Shown here: piece after piece, positions 9,983 to 19,287 of the stretch
How the letters are laid out: each line of letters opens with the position of its first letter
Numbering within the stretch: position 1 is the stretch's first letter
Assembly (NCBI GenBank): GCA_030446775.1
Contig: JAUJMQ010000023.1
Coordinates: 1,577 to 41,024 of the forward strand
Direction of reading: 5' to 3'
Source: Egibacteraceae bacterium
GTDB lineage: Bacteria; Actinomycetota; Nitriliruptoria; Euzebyales; Egibacteraceae
DNA length: 39,448 bases
The notes under the pieces: model-generated
The model's input: only the letters and a program-made list of their open reading frames with translations
What the model was told of the DNA's origin: nothing
Databases searched by the model: none
Position numbers and translations under genes: made by a program

Positions 9983-11979
9983 CGCGTTCCTTGCTCGCCG
10001 TCGGGACTGCCGCCGCCGGCCGTGGTCCGGGTCACCGTCGAACCTACCGCCATCGCCGGCTCCCGCCCGGCAGGAGCCGCCGGGCGGGTGAGCGCCTCGT
10101 GGACCGTGGTGGCGAGCCGCTCGGAGAACCCCCCGACCGCGGCGATCTCCTCGACGCTCGCCGCCCGCAGCCGCTTGAGGGAACCGAACTGCTCGAGCAG
10201 CGCCTTGCGCCGCGCGGGCCCGACCCCCGGGATCGCGTCGAACGCGGAGGCCGTCATCGCCTTGCCGCGCAGGCTGCGGTGATAGGTGATCGCGAACCGG
10301 TGCGCCTCGTCGCGGATGCGCTGGATCAGGTACTGCGCCTCCGACGACCGCGGCAGCAGGACCGGCTCCTCGCGGTCGGGCAGGAACACCTCCTCCAGGC
10401 GCTTGGCGAGCGAGCACAGCTCCACGCCGCCGATGCCGAGCTCGTCGAGCGCCCGGCGGGCGGCGTTGAGCTGGCCCTTGCCGCCGTCGATGATGACGAG
10501 CTGCGGCGGGTAGGCGAAGCGCCGAGCCGCGCCAACCCGTGCGCCGCCGGCCCGCTCGGCCACCGCGACCGACGCCTCCTCCAGGTAGCGACGGAACCGG
10601 CGGGTGATGACCTCGTGCATCATCGCGAAGTCGTCCTGGCCCTCGACCCCGCGGATCTTGAACCGCCGGTACTCCGAGGGGCGCGGGAGCCCGTCCTCCA
10701 TCACCACCATCGAGGCCACCGAGTTCGTGCCCTGGAGCGTGGAGATGTCGTAGCACTCGATCCGCAGGGGCGCCTCGGCCAGGCCGAGCGACTGCTGCAG
10801 CTCCGACAGCGCCTGGCTGCGGGCGTTGAAGTCCTTCGCCCGCTTGAGCCGGTGCTGGTGGAACGCCTCGGCGGCGTTGTCGCGGACCGTGTCGAGGAAG
10901 GCCCGCTTGTCGCCGCGCTGCGGCACCCGGATCGCGACCCGGCCGGGCCGCCCGCGGACCTCGCTGAGCAGCTCCGATAGCGTCTCGGCGTCGGCCGGCG
11001 CGACGGGGACGAGGATCTCGCGGGAGATGTCGGTGCCCCGGTCCATCGCGAGCTCGAGGAGGAACGACGCGAGCAGCTGCGGCGTGTCGAGGTCCTCCAC
11101 CTTGTCCACGGTCCAGCCCTTGCGCCCGACGACGCGGCCCTTGCGCACGAAGAAGGCCTGGAACACGGCCTCGAGCTCGTCGTCGTGGAACTGGACCGCG
11201 TCGAAGTCCTCGGCGCGGCCGCTGACCATCTGCTGCTTCTCCAGCGCGCGCCGGACCGCGGTGAGCTGGTCGCGGATGCGGGCCGCCGCCTCGAAGTTCA
11301 GCTTGGCGGCTTCGGCGGTCATGCGCGTCTGCAGCGAGTCCAGCGTCTCGTCGGTGTCACCCTCGAGGAACGCGATGAGGTCGGCGACGATGTCGCGGTG
11401 CTCGTCGGTGCTCACCTTGCCGACGCAGGGGGCCGCGCAGCGTCCGATGTGGTGGAGCAGGCACGGCCGGCCCAGGCGGTGGCAACGGTCGAACACCCCC
11501 TGCGAGCAGGTCCGGACCGGAAACACCCGCAGCAGCAGGTCGAGGGTCTCGCGGATCGCGTAGGCGTGGGCGTACGGCCCGAAGTAGCGGGTGCCGTCCT
11601 TGCGCGGGTTGCGGCGCACCATCGCGCGCGGCACGTCGTCCTGGACGGTGACCGCGAGGTAGGGGTAGCTCTTGTCGTCGGTGTAGCGGATGTTGTAGCG
11701 GGGGCGGTGGCGCTTGATGAGGTTGTACTCCAGGTGCAGCGCCTCGACCTCGTTGTCGCAGACGATCCACTCGACGGAGTCGGCGGCCTCCAGCATCGCC
11801 CGGGTGCGCTGCGGGATGCCCGACCACGCCTGGAAGTAGCTCGACAGGCGGGCGCGCAGGCTCTTGGCCTTGCCGACGTAGACGACCCGCTCGGCGCGGT
11901 CACGCCACAGGTAGCAGCCCGGCTCGGTCGGTATCGTGCCGGGGTCGGGGCGGAAGCGCAGGGCGGGGTTCGCACGCAC
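9979..11979 (-). CDS. uvrC: Excinuclease ABC subunit C
   Basis: Dual-incision nuclease of nucleotide excision repair, acting on the UvrB-DNA complex. At 666 residues it is full length. The GIY-YIG nuclease domain is at the N-terminus (PGCYLWRD, VVYVGKAKSLRARL). A cysteine cluster follows (TCSQGV, RPCLLHHIGRC, APC) matching the four cysteines that bind an iron-sulfur cluster in E. coli UvrC, with one extra Cys. The UVR motif is near LNFEAAARIRDQL, the RNase H-like C-terminal nuclease includes IDGGKGQLNAA, and the HhH pair is AFDAIPGVGPARRKALLEQF and AVGGFSERLA. The GTG at 11977-11979 is the only suitable start. First gene of the uvrC-rapZ-yvcK-whiA unit. Confidence 0.97.
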   Translation of the reverse strand: MRANPALRFRPDPGTIPTEPGCYLWRDRAERVVYVGKAKSLRARLSSYFQAWSGIPQRTRAMLEAADSVEWIVCDNEVEALHLEYNLIKRHRPRYNIRYTDDKSYPYLAVTVQDDVPRAMVRRNPRKDGTRYFGPYAHAYAIRETLDLLLRVFPVRTCSQGVFDRCHRLGRPCLLHHIGRCAAPCVGKVSTDEHRDIVADLIAFLEGDTDETLDSLQTRMTAEAAKLNFEAAARIRDQLTAVRRALEKQQMVSGRAEDFDAVQFHDDELEAVFQAFFVRKGRVVGRKGWTVDKVEDLDTPQLLASFLLELAMDRGTDISREILVPVAPADAETLSELLSEVRGRPGRVAIRVPQRGDKRAFLDTVRDNAAEAFHQHRLKRAKDFNARSQALSELQQSLGLAEAPLRIECYDISTLQGTNSVASMVVMEDGLPRPSEYRRFKIRGVEGQDDFAMMHEVITRRFRRYLEEASVAVAERAGGARVGAARRFAYPPQLVIIDGGKGQLNAARRALDELGIGGVELCSLAKRLEEVFLPDREEPVLLPRSSEAQYLIQRIRDEAHRFAITYHRSLRGKAMTASAFDAIPGVGPARRKALLEQFGSLKRLRAASVEEIAAVGGFSERLATTVHEALTRPAAPAGREPAMAVGSTVTRTTAGGGSPDGEQGTR

Positions 11980-12072
11980 GGTCCCATGGTCGCACGCGCC
12001 CCGCGCCCGTCGGCGTGATCCACTACGGCCTGGGCGCGGCCGAGCGACGGCGCCCCGGAAGGAGGAAGGCCG

Positions 12073-14041
12073 GTGGAGCTGCCCGACGTGCTGCTCGCGG
12101 TCTCGGTGCTGCTGGCCGTGGCCGTGGTGTTGGGCCTGTTCGCCGAGCGGGTACGCGTCCCCGTCACCGTCGTGCTCGTCGTCGTCGGCTTCCTGGCGTC
12201 GGCCGGGGGTTGATGCCGGGGCTGGAGGGCCTGCGCGGCGAGGCCTTCGAGGAGGTGCTCGTCTTCGGGTTCCTGCCGATCCTGGTGTTCCAGGCCGTGC
12301 TCGACCTGTCGATCCGCGACTTCTTCCGCAACCTCGGGCCGATCCTCGCGCTGGCGACCGTCGCGCTGGCGATCTCGGCGGCGCTCGTCGGCGCCGCCCT
12401 CAACGTCGTCCTCGGGGTCCCGCTCGTCGCGGCGCTGTTGTTCGGGACGCTGATCTCGGCGACCGACCCGGTGGCGGTCGTCGCGGTCTTCACCGAGCTC
12501 GGCGTGCCCAAGCGCCTGCTGACCCTCGTCGAGGGCGAGTCGCTGCTCAACGACGGCGTCGCGATCGTCGGGTTCAACATCCTGCTCGTCGCGGCGCTCG
12601 GTGGTGCGGTGAGCCCGCTGGAGGGCGTCGTCGACTTCGTCGTCGTGTTCGGCGGGGGCACCGTCATCGGGGTGGGGATCGGGCTGGTCGCCGCGGCGGT
12701 CCTGCCGTGGCTGGACCGGCTGGGCGCGGCCGCGCTGTCGCTGGCGGTCGCCTACGGCGGGTTCGTCCTGGCCGACCACGTGCTGGGCTTCTCGGGTGTG
12801 ATGGCGACCGTCGCGGCGGGGCTCGTGCTGGGCGGGCTCGCGCCGAGCCGGGCCTCCCAGGAGGTCCGCGACATGTGGCGCGAGCTGTGGGAGGCGCTGG
12901 ACCATATCGCCAACGCCGTGCTGTTCCTGCTCATCGGGCTCGTCTGGACCCCGCGCTGCTCGGTCGCAATGTGGGGGCCGTCGTGCTGGCGGCCGCGGCG
13001 GTGCTCGTCGCCCGCGCGCTCGCCGTCGTGCCGCTCGCTGCGGTGCTCGAGCGGTTCGCCGGCGTGCCGCGCTTCGGGCGCCGCAACGAGGCGGTCCTCG
13101 TGTGGGGCGGGCTGCGCGGCGGCGTGGCGCTCGCCCTGGCCCTGGCCCTGCCCGAGCAGCTCCCCCAGCGGGAGCTGTTCGTCGCGATGACCGGCGGGGT
13201 GGTGCTGACGACGCTGCTGCTGAACGCGACGACGATCACCGCGCTGGTGCACCGCCTCGGCCTGGACCGCCCCAGCCGCAGCGACCGGTTCCTCGCCGCG
13301 AGTGCCCGGCTGTCCGGGCTGCAGGCGGCCCGCGAGCGCCTCGGCGACCTGGGGCTGGACGACGCGGCGGTGGACGCGCACCTCGACGCCGCCGAACGCG
13401 AGACCCGCGACGAGCTCACGCGCGTGGAGCTCAGCGCCGACGAGGAGCTGCAGGTCGTCGTCGGGCGCGGCCTGGTGATCGAGCGGCGGACCTACCAGCA
13501 CCTGTCGGACGCGGGGCTGCTGCCCGCGCCCGCGACGCGGACGCTGCTCCACGAGGTGGACGACCACATCGAGGAGCTGAGCCTCGGCTCCCTGCCGCCG
13601 GAGCGGGTCCGCCACCGCGACCGGCCGCGCCTGGACGACCTCGTCCGGCGCGTCGTCGGGTGGCTGCCCCAGCCCGCCGGCGAGGAACCCCGCCACCTCG
13701 CGTTCGCCGAGGCCTTCGCCCGGCGGCTCGCCGCCCGCCGCACCTCCGAGGCGCTGGTCCTGTTCGACCGGCTGCCCAACGTCGACGCGTCGACGGTCGC
13801 GAGCGCGCGGGAGACGTTCGAGCGGTGGGAGCGCGAGGCGACCGAGGCGCTCGACGAGCTCGACTCGGCCGCCGACGACGAGAACCGGCAGCTGCACGAG
13901 CAGCAGGCCGAGGCCCTGAGCCGCAGCGCCGCCGCCGACGCCCTGGAGGAGCTCGCCGGGGTCGGGCGGCTGCCGCCGGCGCTGGCTCGGCGCGCCGCCG
14001 AGTCCCGTGCCGACGCGCCGGACCCTGCCGCCGGGCGCTGA
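12073..14041 (+). CDS. CPA1-type Na+(K+)/H+ antiporter with cytoplasmic tail, two frameshifts
   Basis: Membrane cation/proton antiporter of the CPA1 (NhaP/NHE) family. The GTG at 12073 follows AGGAGG. The first membrane segment (VLLAVSVLLAVAVVLGL) runs into an early TGA at 12211; adding one G to the G-run at 12204-12208 restores the frame LMPGLEGLRGEAF. The transport core carries ATDPVAVVAVF, GESLLNDGVAIV and HIANAVLFLLIGLVW. A second lost base (in the C-run near 12950) shifts into ALLGRNVGAVVLAAA, with the conserved RRNEAVLVWGGLRGGVALAL. With both repaired the protein is 656 residues. The last 240 or so residues are soluble, charged and partly coiled-coil-like (ERWEREATEALDELDSAADD), probably regulatory. 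It ends six bases before the convergent binding-protein gene. Confidence 0.88.
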
Positions 14042-14047
14042 GCCGCG

Positions 14048-15088
14048 TCAGCACTCCGACCGGTACAGCGCCTCCTGAGCCTCGGGCGACTCCAGGTTGT
14101 CCTGCGTCACGGTGAAGAAGTCGGTCGAGATCTCCTCGGTGACCTCCTCGCCGTTGAGCGCGGCGACCGCCTGCTCGATGCCCTGGCGCCCGATCTCGGC
14201 CGGCCGCTGCGCGATGAGCGCCTGCACCAGCCCCTCTTCGAGCTGCTCGACCTGGGCGGGGCCGGCGTCGAAGCCGACGACGTCGATCTCTGCCCCGGCC
14301 CGGCGCGCACCGATCGCGGCGCCCTGCGCGGAGAACAGGTTGGTGCCGAACACGCCGGCGAGGTCGGGCTCGGCCGCCAGCGTGGCGTTGACGATCTCGG
14401 CTGCGCGGGCGGGCTCGTTGTTGCTGAACTCCGTGCCGAGGTACTCGATGTCGGGGTACTCGGCGATCCCCTCCTCGAAACCCTTCTGGCGGGCGTCGGT
14501 TGTGGAGATGCCCGGGTTGACGTTGACGACGAGCACCGGTCCCTGTTCGCCGACGAGCTCGGCGAGCGCGTCCGCCGCCTGCCGGCCGCCCTCGAGGTTG
14601 TCCGACGCGATCCGCGACACCGCGACGGACGGGTCCTCCAGGGTGGTGTCGACCAGGACGATCTCGATGCCCTGCGCGGCGGCCTGCTCGATCGGGCCCT
14701 GCAGCGCCTGCACATCGGTGGGGGCGATGAGGATCGCGTCAGGCTGCTGTGCCACGACCGCCTGCAGGATCGGGATCTGCGCGGGCGGTGCGAACTCGTC
14801 GGCGCCCTGGACGTCGAGCGTCACCCCGAGCTCGGAGGCCGCCTCCCGCGCCCCGCACTCCATCGTCACGTAGAACTCGTCGCCGATGACGCCGGGGATG
14901 AGCGTGATCTGGTAGTCGCCGCCGCCCTCGGTGGCGCCCCCGCCCTCGGTGGCGCCCCCGGCCTCGGAGGTGCCGCCGGCCGCCTGGCCGCCGTCGGCGC
15001 CCGCGCCGCCGTCGCCCCCGCCGCCGCACGCGGCGGCCAGCAGGCTGAGCGCCGCGAGGGCCGCCATGATGACGCTTCGGTGTCGCAT
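14048..15088 (-). CDS. Sugar ABC transporter lipoprotein, periplasmic-binding-protein family 4 (RbsB-like)
   Basis: Substrate-binding lipoprotein for a monosaccharide importer. The ATG at 15086-15088 is preceded by AAGGAG, and the in-frame codons upstream are not used. A signal peptide (MRHRSVIMAALAALSLLAAAC) ends in a lipobox with Cys21, followed by a Gly/Ala/Glu linker built from an 18-base repeat. The Peripla_BP_4 domain begins at YQITLIPGVIGDEFYV and contains AVVAQQPDAILIAPTD, VDTTLEDPSVAVSRIASDN and DVVGFDAG, characteristic of ribose, fructose or xylose-type binding proteins. 346 residues. It is the most distal gene of the minus-strand operon and lies 31 bases after the permease. Confidence 0.93.
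   Translation of the reverse strand: MRHRSVIMAALAALSLLAAACGGGGDGGAGADGGQAAGGTSEAGGATEGGGATEGGGDYQITLIPGVIGDEFYVTMECGAREAASELGVTLDVQGADEFAPPAQIPILQAVVAQQPDAILIAPTDVQALQGPIEQAAAQGIEIVLVDTTLEDPSVAVSRIASDNLEGGRQAADALAELVGEQGPVLVVNVNPGISTTDARQKGFEEGIAEYPDIEYLGTEFSNNEPARAAEIVNATLAAEPDLAGVFGTNLFSAQGAAIGARRAGAEIDVVGFDAGPAQVEQLEEGLVQALIAQRPAEIGRQGIEQAVAALNGEEVTEEISTDFFTVTQDNLESPEAQEALYRSEC
14924..14977 (+). repeat. 18-bp in-frame tandem repeat in the lipoprotein linker
   Basis: Two perfect 18-base units (14924-14941 and 14942-14959) and a third degenerate copy (14960-14977). On the coding strand they encode Gly-Ala-Thr-Glu-Gly-Gly repeats forming the flexible tether between the lipidated cysteine and the binding domain. 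The copy number could vary between strains by slippage without harming the frame. Confidence 0.85.
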
Positions 15089-15119
15089 CCTGTGCTCCTT
15101 GGCCAGTTCGGTGTGCACG

Positions 15120-16163
15120 CTACAGGCGTTCCCGTGCCGCGCGCTTCAACTGGTCCACGTACACCGCGGCGATCAGGACGATGCCGACGGCCACGGTCTG
15201 CCAGAACGGGTCGACGCGCATGATCACGAAGCCGTACTGCAGGATCACGGGGATGAACACGCCCACGACCGTGCCGAGGATCGTGCCGATGCCGCCGAAC
15301 AGGCTGGTGCCGCCGATGACCACCGCCGCGATCGCCTGGAGGTTGTCGGTGGTGTGGCCGGCGATGGTCGTGGTGGTGAAGCGGGCCAGGCTCATCACAC
15401 CGGCCAGGCCCGACAGCGTCCCGGCGATGGCGTAGACCTTCAGCAGGTGACGGTCGACGTTGATGCCGACCCGCCGGGCCGCCTCCGGGTTCGAGCCGAT
15501 CGCCAGCGTGTAGCGGCCGAACCGCGTGAGGCGCAACGCCACCACGGCGACCGCCGTCACGGTCAGCGCGACGATCACCAGCCACGGGACCCCGAACAGC
15601 CCCCCCAGCCCGACCGACACGACGAGCTCACGGGGCACGCCACGCAGGTCGATCCCGCCCGTGATGAGCTGCGCGAACCCCAGCGCGGCACCGAGCGTCC
15701 CCAGCGTCACGATGAGCGGGGGGATCTTCGCCTTGGCGATGAGGAAGCCGTTGATCAGCCCCCACAGCAGACCCGCCAGCAGCGCCGCCACGACGCCGGC
15801 GGCCACGGAGGCCCAGCCCTGCGCGCCGCCGACCTGCTCCATCGCCTTGACGGCGACGACGCTGGAGAACACGAGCACCGACCCGACCGACAGGTCGATC
15901 CCGGCGGTGATGATGACGAACGTCATCCCGACGGCGATCACGAGGAGCGTGGCGGAGGCGATCGCGATGTTCGTCGCCGTCGCCACGGTCGCGAACGCCT
16001 GGGGTCGCAGCGCGGAGAAGACCGCCACGAGAACGAGCAGGACGACGAAGATCAGCGCCGTCGTCTCGGTCAGCAGGCGCAGCAGCGGGTGCCCGGCTCC
16101 CGGCTCGGGGATGTCGGGCGGGGGTGCGTCGGTCTGCGGGGCCGACTGCGACGGTGCGCTCAC
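15120..16163 (-). CDS. Sugar ABC transporter permease, RbsC/FrcC type
   Basis: Integral membrane permease of the BPD_transp_2 family that forms the channel of ribose/fructose-type importers. 347 residues with about nine hydrophobic segments, starting ALIFVVLLVLVAVFSAL. Family motifs include GMTFVIITAGIDLSVGSV, IVTLGTLGAALG, TLAIGSNPEAARRVGINV (the loop contacting the ATPase) and AAVVIGGTSLFGGIGTILG. A soluble Pro-rich N-terminus of about 30 residues precedes the first segment. The GTG start overlaps the ATPase TGA by four bases. Confidence 0.95.
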   Translation of the reverse strand: MSAPSQSAPQTDAPPPDIPEPGAGHPLLRLLTETTALIFVVLLVLVAVFSALRPQAFATVATATNIAIASATLLVIAVGMTFVIITAGIDLSVGSVLVFSSVVAVKAMEQVGGAQGWASVAAGVVAALLAGLLWGLINGFLIAKAKIPPLIVTLGTLGAALGFAQLITGGIDLRGVPRELVVSVGLGGLFGVPWLVIVALTVTAVAVVALRLTRFGRYTLAIGSNPEAARRVGINVDRHLLKVYAIAGTLSGLAGVMSLARFTTTTIAGHTTDNLQAIAAVVIGGTSLFGGIGTILGTVVGVFIPVILQYGFVIMRVDPFWQTVAVGIVLIAAVYVDQLKRAARERL

Positions 16164-16927
16164 GACGCCTCCTCCTGGACGAAGGCCCCGGTCATCGCGG
16201 CGACGACCTCCTCCATCGACGTCTCGTCGGGCCGGAAGCGGGCGGCGCGCCGACCGAGCCGCATCACCTCGATGCGGTCGGCGACCTCGAAGACGTGGGG
16301 CATGTTGTGGCTGATGAACACGACGCCGATGCCGGTGTCACGGACCCGGCGGACGAGCTCGAGCACCTTCTTGGACTGCACGACCCCGAGCGCGGCGGTC
16401 GGTTCGTCCATGAACACGAGCCTGCTGGCCCAGGCCGCCGCCCGCCCGACCGCGATGCTCTGGCGCTGCCCGCCGGACAGGTAGCCGACGGGTGCGCTGT
16501 AGGACTGCACGCCCGCGCCGAGCTCGGCGAACGCCTGGCGCGTCCGCTGCGACATCGCCGCCTTGTCCAGGAACCCCAGCCGGCCCAGGAGTCCCGGCCT
16601 GAGCGCCTCACGACCGAGGAACAGGTTCGCCGACGGATCGAGGTCCGGGGCCAGCGCGAGGTCCTGGTAGACGGTCTCGATCCCCATCGCCCGGACGGTC
16701 GTCGGGTCGTCGAGGCCGACCGGCTCGCCGTCGAACAGGATCTCGCCGCCGTCGGGTTGCGTGACCCCCGCCAGGACCTTCACGAGGGTGCTCTTGCCGG
16801 CGCCGTTGTCGCCGATCAACGCCACGACCTCGCCGCGGTCGACGCAGAAGTCCGCGCCGCGGAGCGCCTCGACGTGACCGTAGCGCTTGCGGATCCCGAT
16901 CGCCTCCAGCAGTGGTGCCGCAGTCAT
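16160..16927 (-). CDS. Sugar ABC transporter ATPase, single nucleotide-binding domain (FrcA-like)
   Basis: Energises the importer encoded by the two following genes. Walker A is GDNGAGKS (residues 39-46), the signature is LSGGQ, Walker B is LVFMDEPT and the switch histidine is in ISHN. At 255 residues it has one nucleotide-binding domain, unlike RbsA or XylG, which carry two, so the closest architecture is the FrcA type; a homodimer is expected. The ATG at 16925-16927 follows GGAGGGA and overlaps the kinase stop by four bases. The permease, binding protein and FGGY kinase are all in the same transcript. Confidence 0.94.
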   Translation of the reverse strand: MTAAPLLEAIGIRKRYGHVEALRGADFCVDRGEVVALIGDNGAGKSTLVKVLAGVTQPDGGEILFDGEPVGLDDPTTVRAMGIETVYQDLALAPDLDPSANLFLGREALRPGLLGRLGFLDKAAMSQRTRQAFAELGAGVQSYSAPVGYLSGGQRQSIAVGRAAAWASRLVFMDEPTAALGVVQSKKVLELVRRVRDTGIGVVFISHNMPHVFEVADRIEVMRLGRRAARFRPDETSMEEVVAAMTGAFVQEEAS

Positions 16928-18279
16928 GGTCCCTCCTGTTCCGCCCGGCCCGGCGGGCGGGGCAACTCCTTCACGTCGCCGTACTCGCCGGCGGCCACCG
17001 CGGCCAGCAGCGCGGCGCCGCGCACCCCCGGCTCGTCGACCCGCGGGTGCACGAACGGCCCCAGCCGCGCGGCCTTCGCCGCACGCAGAGCGCGGCTGCG
17101 CGCCCACCCGCCACCGACGACCAGCCGGCGGGTAGGCCCCGCGACGGCTTCCACGGCGCCGAGCAGGTCCGCCGCACCCTCGGCGCTCCGGTCGAGTGCG
17201 GCGCGCCACAGCGCGCCGGGGCTGGGGTCGCGGCCGATGCCGGTCAGCGTCGCGTGCTCGTCTTCGAGTCCCTCCCAGCGCAGCCGGCCCGGATCGGCGT
17301 CCAGGGCGGCGGCGTCCAGCGTCTCGCGTCCGGCGGAGTCGACGCCCAGGAGGTCCAAGACGCGCTGCAGCGCGAGCCCGGCGCGCTGCGCGCCCAGCAG
17401 CGCCTGCCGCTCAGGGACGACGTGCCACCCGACGGTCACGCCAGAGGCGACGGACCGTTCGACGGCGGCGGGGTCCAGGGGCGGCGGGACGGAGGCGACG
17501 AACGCCTCGGCGGTGCCGCAGCTGTCGAACACGTCGTCGTCGCCGGTCGCGCCGACGCCGACGGCGCCGCACAGGTGGTCGTGGCCGCACACCGCCAGCG
17601 TCGCGCCGTGCAGACGCTGTGGGCCCCGGCCGACCCTTCCGGCGGGAGCCGCGGCGGGGCGCAGCTCGGCGAGCAGGCCGTTCGGGACGCCGCACGCATC
17701 GAGCGCCTCCGGCCACCAGCGGCGACCGGCGAGGTCCAGCCACCCGGTCCGCGAGGCCAGCGACAGCTCCGCGCCCGGGTCGCCGCCCAGGCCGGAGACG
17801 ATCCACTCCGCCACGCTGAACCAGCGACGGGCGTGCACGGTGCCGGGGACGTTCGCGCGCAGCCAGGCGTACTTCGCGGCGGTGCACAGCGGCCGCAGCT
17901 CGAGACCCGTCCGCCGGGTGAACTCGGCCGGGCCGAGCGCGCTCGCCAGGCAGCGCATCTCGTCACCACCGCGGGCGTCGTGCCACGCGATCGCGGGCGC
18001 GACCGGGTCTCCCGCGGCGTCGGCGAGGACGCCCGTCTCGGCCATGCTCGTGACACCGACGCCGAGGACCTGGCCGTCGGGGCTCCGTGAGAGCGCCTCG
18101 CGGGCCGCGGCGAAGGCCGCGTCGATCAGCGCCGCGGGCTCGATCTCCGCCCCCGTGGGGACGTGGCGCCATGGCATCACGGCCCGACCGTGCGCCAGCT
18201 CCCGCCCGTCGACGCCGACGACCGCGGCCTTCACCGAGGTCGTCCCGACGTCGATCCCGACCAGCAGCGCGGGGGTCAC
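16924..18279 (-). CDS. FGGY-family carbohydrate kinase
   Basis: ATP-dependent kinase of the FGGY family (xylulo-, ribulo-, fuculo-, glycero- and gluconokinases). 451 residues with the phosphate-binding GIDVGTTSVKA at residues 8-18, AIAWHDARGG, a middle region CGHDHLCGAVGVGA with DSCGTAEAFV, and the C-terminal ATP-binding VVGGGWARSRALRAAKA. The exact sugar or polyol cannot be read from the sequence. GTG start overlapping the upstream isomerase stop by four bases; it in turn overlaps the ATPase start, so substrate capture and first phosphorylation are encoded together. Confidence 0.93.
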   Translation of the reverse strand: MTPALLVGIDVGTTSVKAAVVGVDGRELAHGRAVMPWRHVPTGAEIEPAALIDAAFAAAREALSRSPDGQVLGVGVTSMAETGVLADAAGDPVAPAIAWHDARGGDEMRCLASALGPAEFTRRTGLELRPLCTAAKYAWLRANVPGTVHARRWFSVAEWIVSGLGGDPGAELSLASRTGWLDLAGRRWWPEALDACGVPNGLLAELRPAAAPAGRVGRGPQRLHGATLAVCGHDHLCGAVGVGATGDDDVFDSCGTAEAFVASVPPPLDPAAVERSVASGVTVGWHVVPERQALLGAQRAGLALQRVLDLLGVDSAGRETLDAAALDADPGRLRWEGLEDEHATLTGIGRDPSPGALWRAALDRSAEGAADLLGAVEAVAGPTRRLVVGGGWARSRALRAAKAARLGPFVHPRVDEPGVRGAALLAAVAAGEYGDVKELPRPPGRAEQEGP

Positions 18280-19265
18280 GCGTCGTCGTCCTCCGGCCCG
18301 GGCGGGCGGCAGCGGACGGCGGTGAGCCCGCCGCTCACGGCGACGCCACCGGCCGCGTACGGGAGCACGACGGTGTCGCCGCGGCGCAGCGCGAACCCGT
18401 CGTCGAGGGCGCCCTCGCCGTCGATCACGACGAGGATCGAGAAGCCCGGCTCGAGCGTGGTGCCACCGGCGACGCGCTCGGCCCGGAAGAACGGGTCCGC
18501 CGCGGCCGGCAGCAGCCCCCCGCCGTCACCGGCGCGCAGATCCTCGAGCGCCTCGGGCGCCCGACCGGACCGGTCGACACACTCCAGGGCGACATCGAAG
18601 CCGAGCCCGAGGTGGCCGTCGGCGCGCCCGTCGACCTCGAAGCCGTCCCACTCGAGCAGCACGGACAGGTCCGTGGGCTCCTGCAGCTCGACGACCAGGA
18701 CCCCTTCGCCGATGGCGTGCGGCAGGCCGGCGGGGACGAGCACCCCGTCGCCGGGCCGCACGGGCAGCGAGTGCATCGTCGCGAGCATCGCGTCACTGTC
18801 CTGGCGATCGACCCAGCCGGCGAGCTCATGGGCCTCGACGTCACGCGTGAAGCCCAGCCAGACGACGGCGTCGCCGCGGGTCTCCACGATCACCCACGCC
18901 TCGGTCTTGCCGTAGCGGCAGTCGAGGTGGCGGCGGGCGAAGTCCCGGTCGGGATGGCAGTGCACCGGCAGGCGCTGACCCGCGTCGAGCAGTTTGACCA
19001 GCAGTGCCGGGTCGGCGCCGAACCGCTGGCAGTGCTCAGGTCCCAGCCACGCCTGCGGCTCCGCGGTGATCGCGTCGCGCAGCAGGGTGCCGTCGGGCAG
19101 CGACGACAACCCCAGCCGCTCGTGCCCGAACAGCGTCGTCGTCGACCCGACCCAGTCCTCGGGGGCGTGGTCGTCGGTCGACGGGATCCCGCGCAGTGCC
19201 GCGATCGCGGGCCCGCCGGCGTAGAAGCGGTGCAGCTGGTGGGGATCGAGGCGGATCGGCTTCAT
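18276..19265 (-). CDS. Class I mannose-6-phosphate isomerase-like protein
   Basis: Cupin-type zinc enzyme related to ManA, which interconverts aldose and ketose phosphates. 329 residues from the ATG at 19263-19265 (AGGAGCG upstream). The zinc and active-site region reads LPVHCHPDRDFARRH, followed by YGKTEAWVIVE, and a second cupin region has VRPGDGVLVPAGLPHAIG. The order His-x-His ... Glu ... His agrees with class I isomerases. Because it is embedded with an FGGY kinase and a sugar importer, it may act on a phosphosugar other than mannose 6-phosphate. Coupled to the kinase by a GTGA overlap and lies 22 bases after the P-loop gene. Confidence 0.85.
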   Translation of the reverse strand: MKPIRLDPHQLHRFYAGGPAIAALRGIPSTDDHAPEDWVGSTTTLFGHERLGLSSLPDGTLLRDAITAEPQAWLGPEHCQRFGADPALLVKLLDAGQRLPVHCHPDRDFARRHLDCRYGKTEAWVIVETRGDAVVWLGFTRDVEAHELAGWVDRQDSDAMLATMHSLPVRPGDGVLVPAGLPHAIGEGVLVVELQEPTDLSVLLEWDGFEVDGRADGHLGLGFDVALECVDRSGRAPEALEDLRAGDGGGLLPAAADPFFRAERVAGGTTLEPGFSILVVIDGEGALDDGFALRRGDTVVLPYAAGGVAVSGGLTAVRCRPPGPEDDDA

Positions 19266-19287
19266 CGTCACACCCAGTCGCTCCTGG

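Noticed and set aside
9983-10756. A 258-residue N-terminal extension of RapZ.
   Set aside because: It lies wholly in uvrC in another frame and has no protein-like character; the ATG at 9980-9982 fits the family start exactly.
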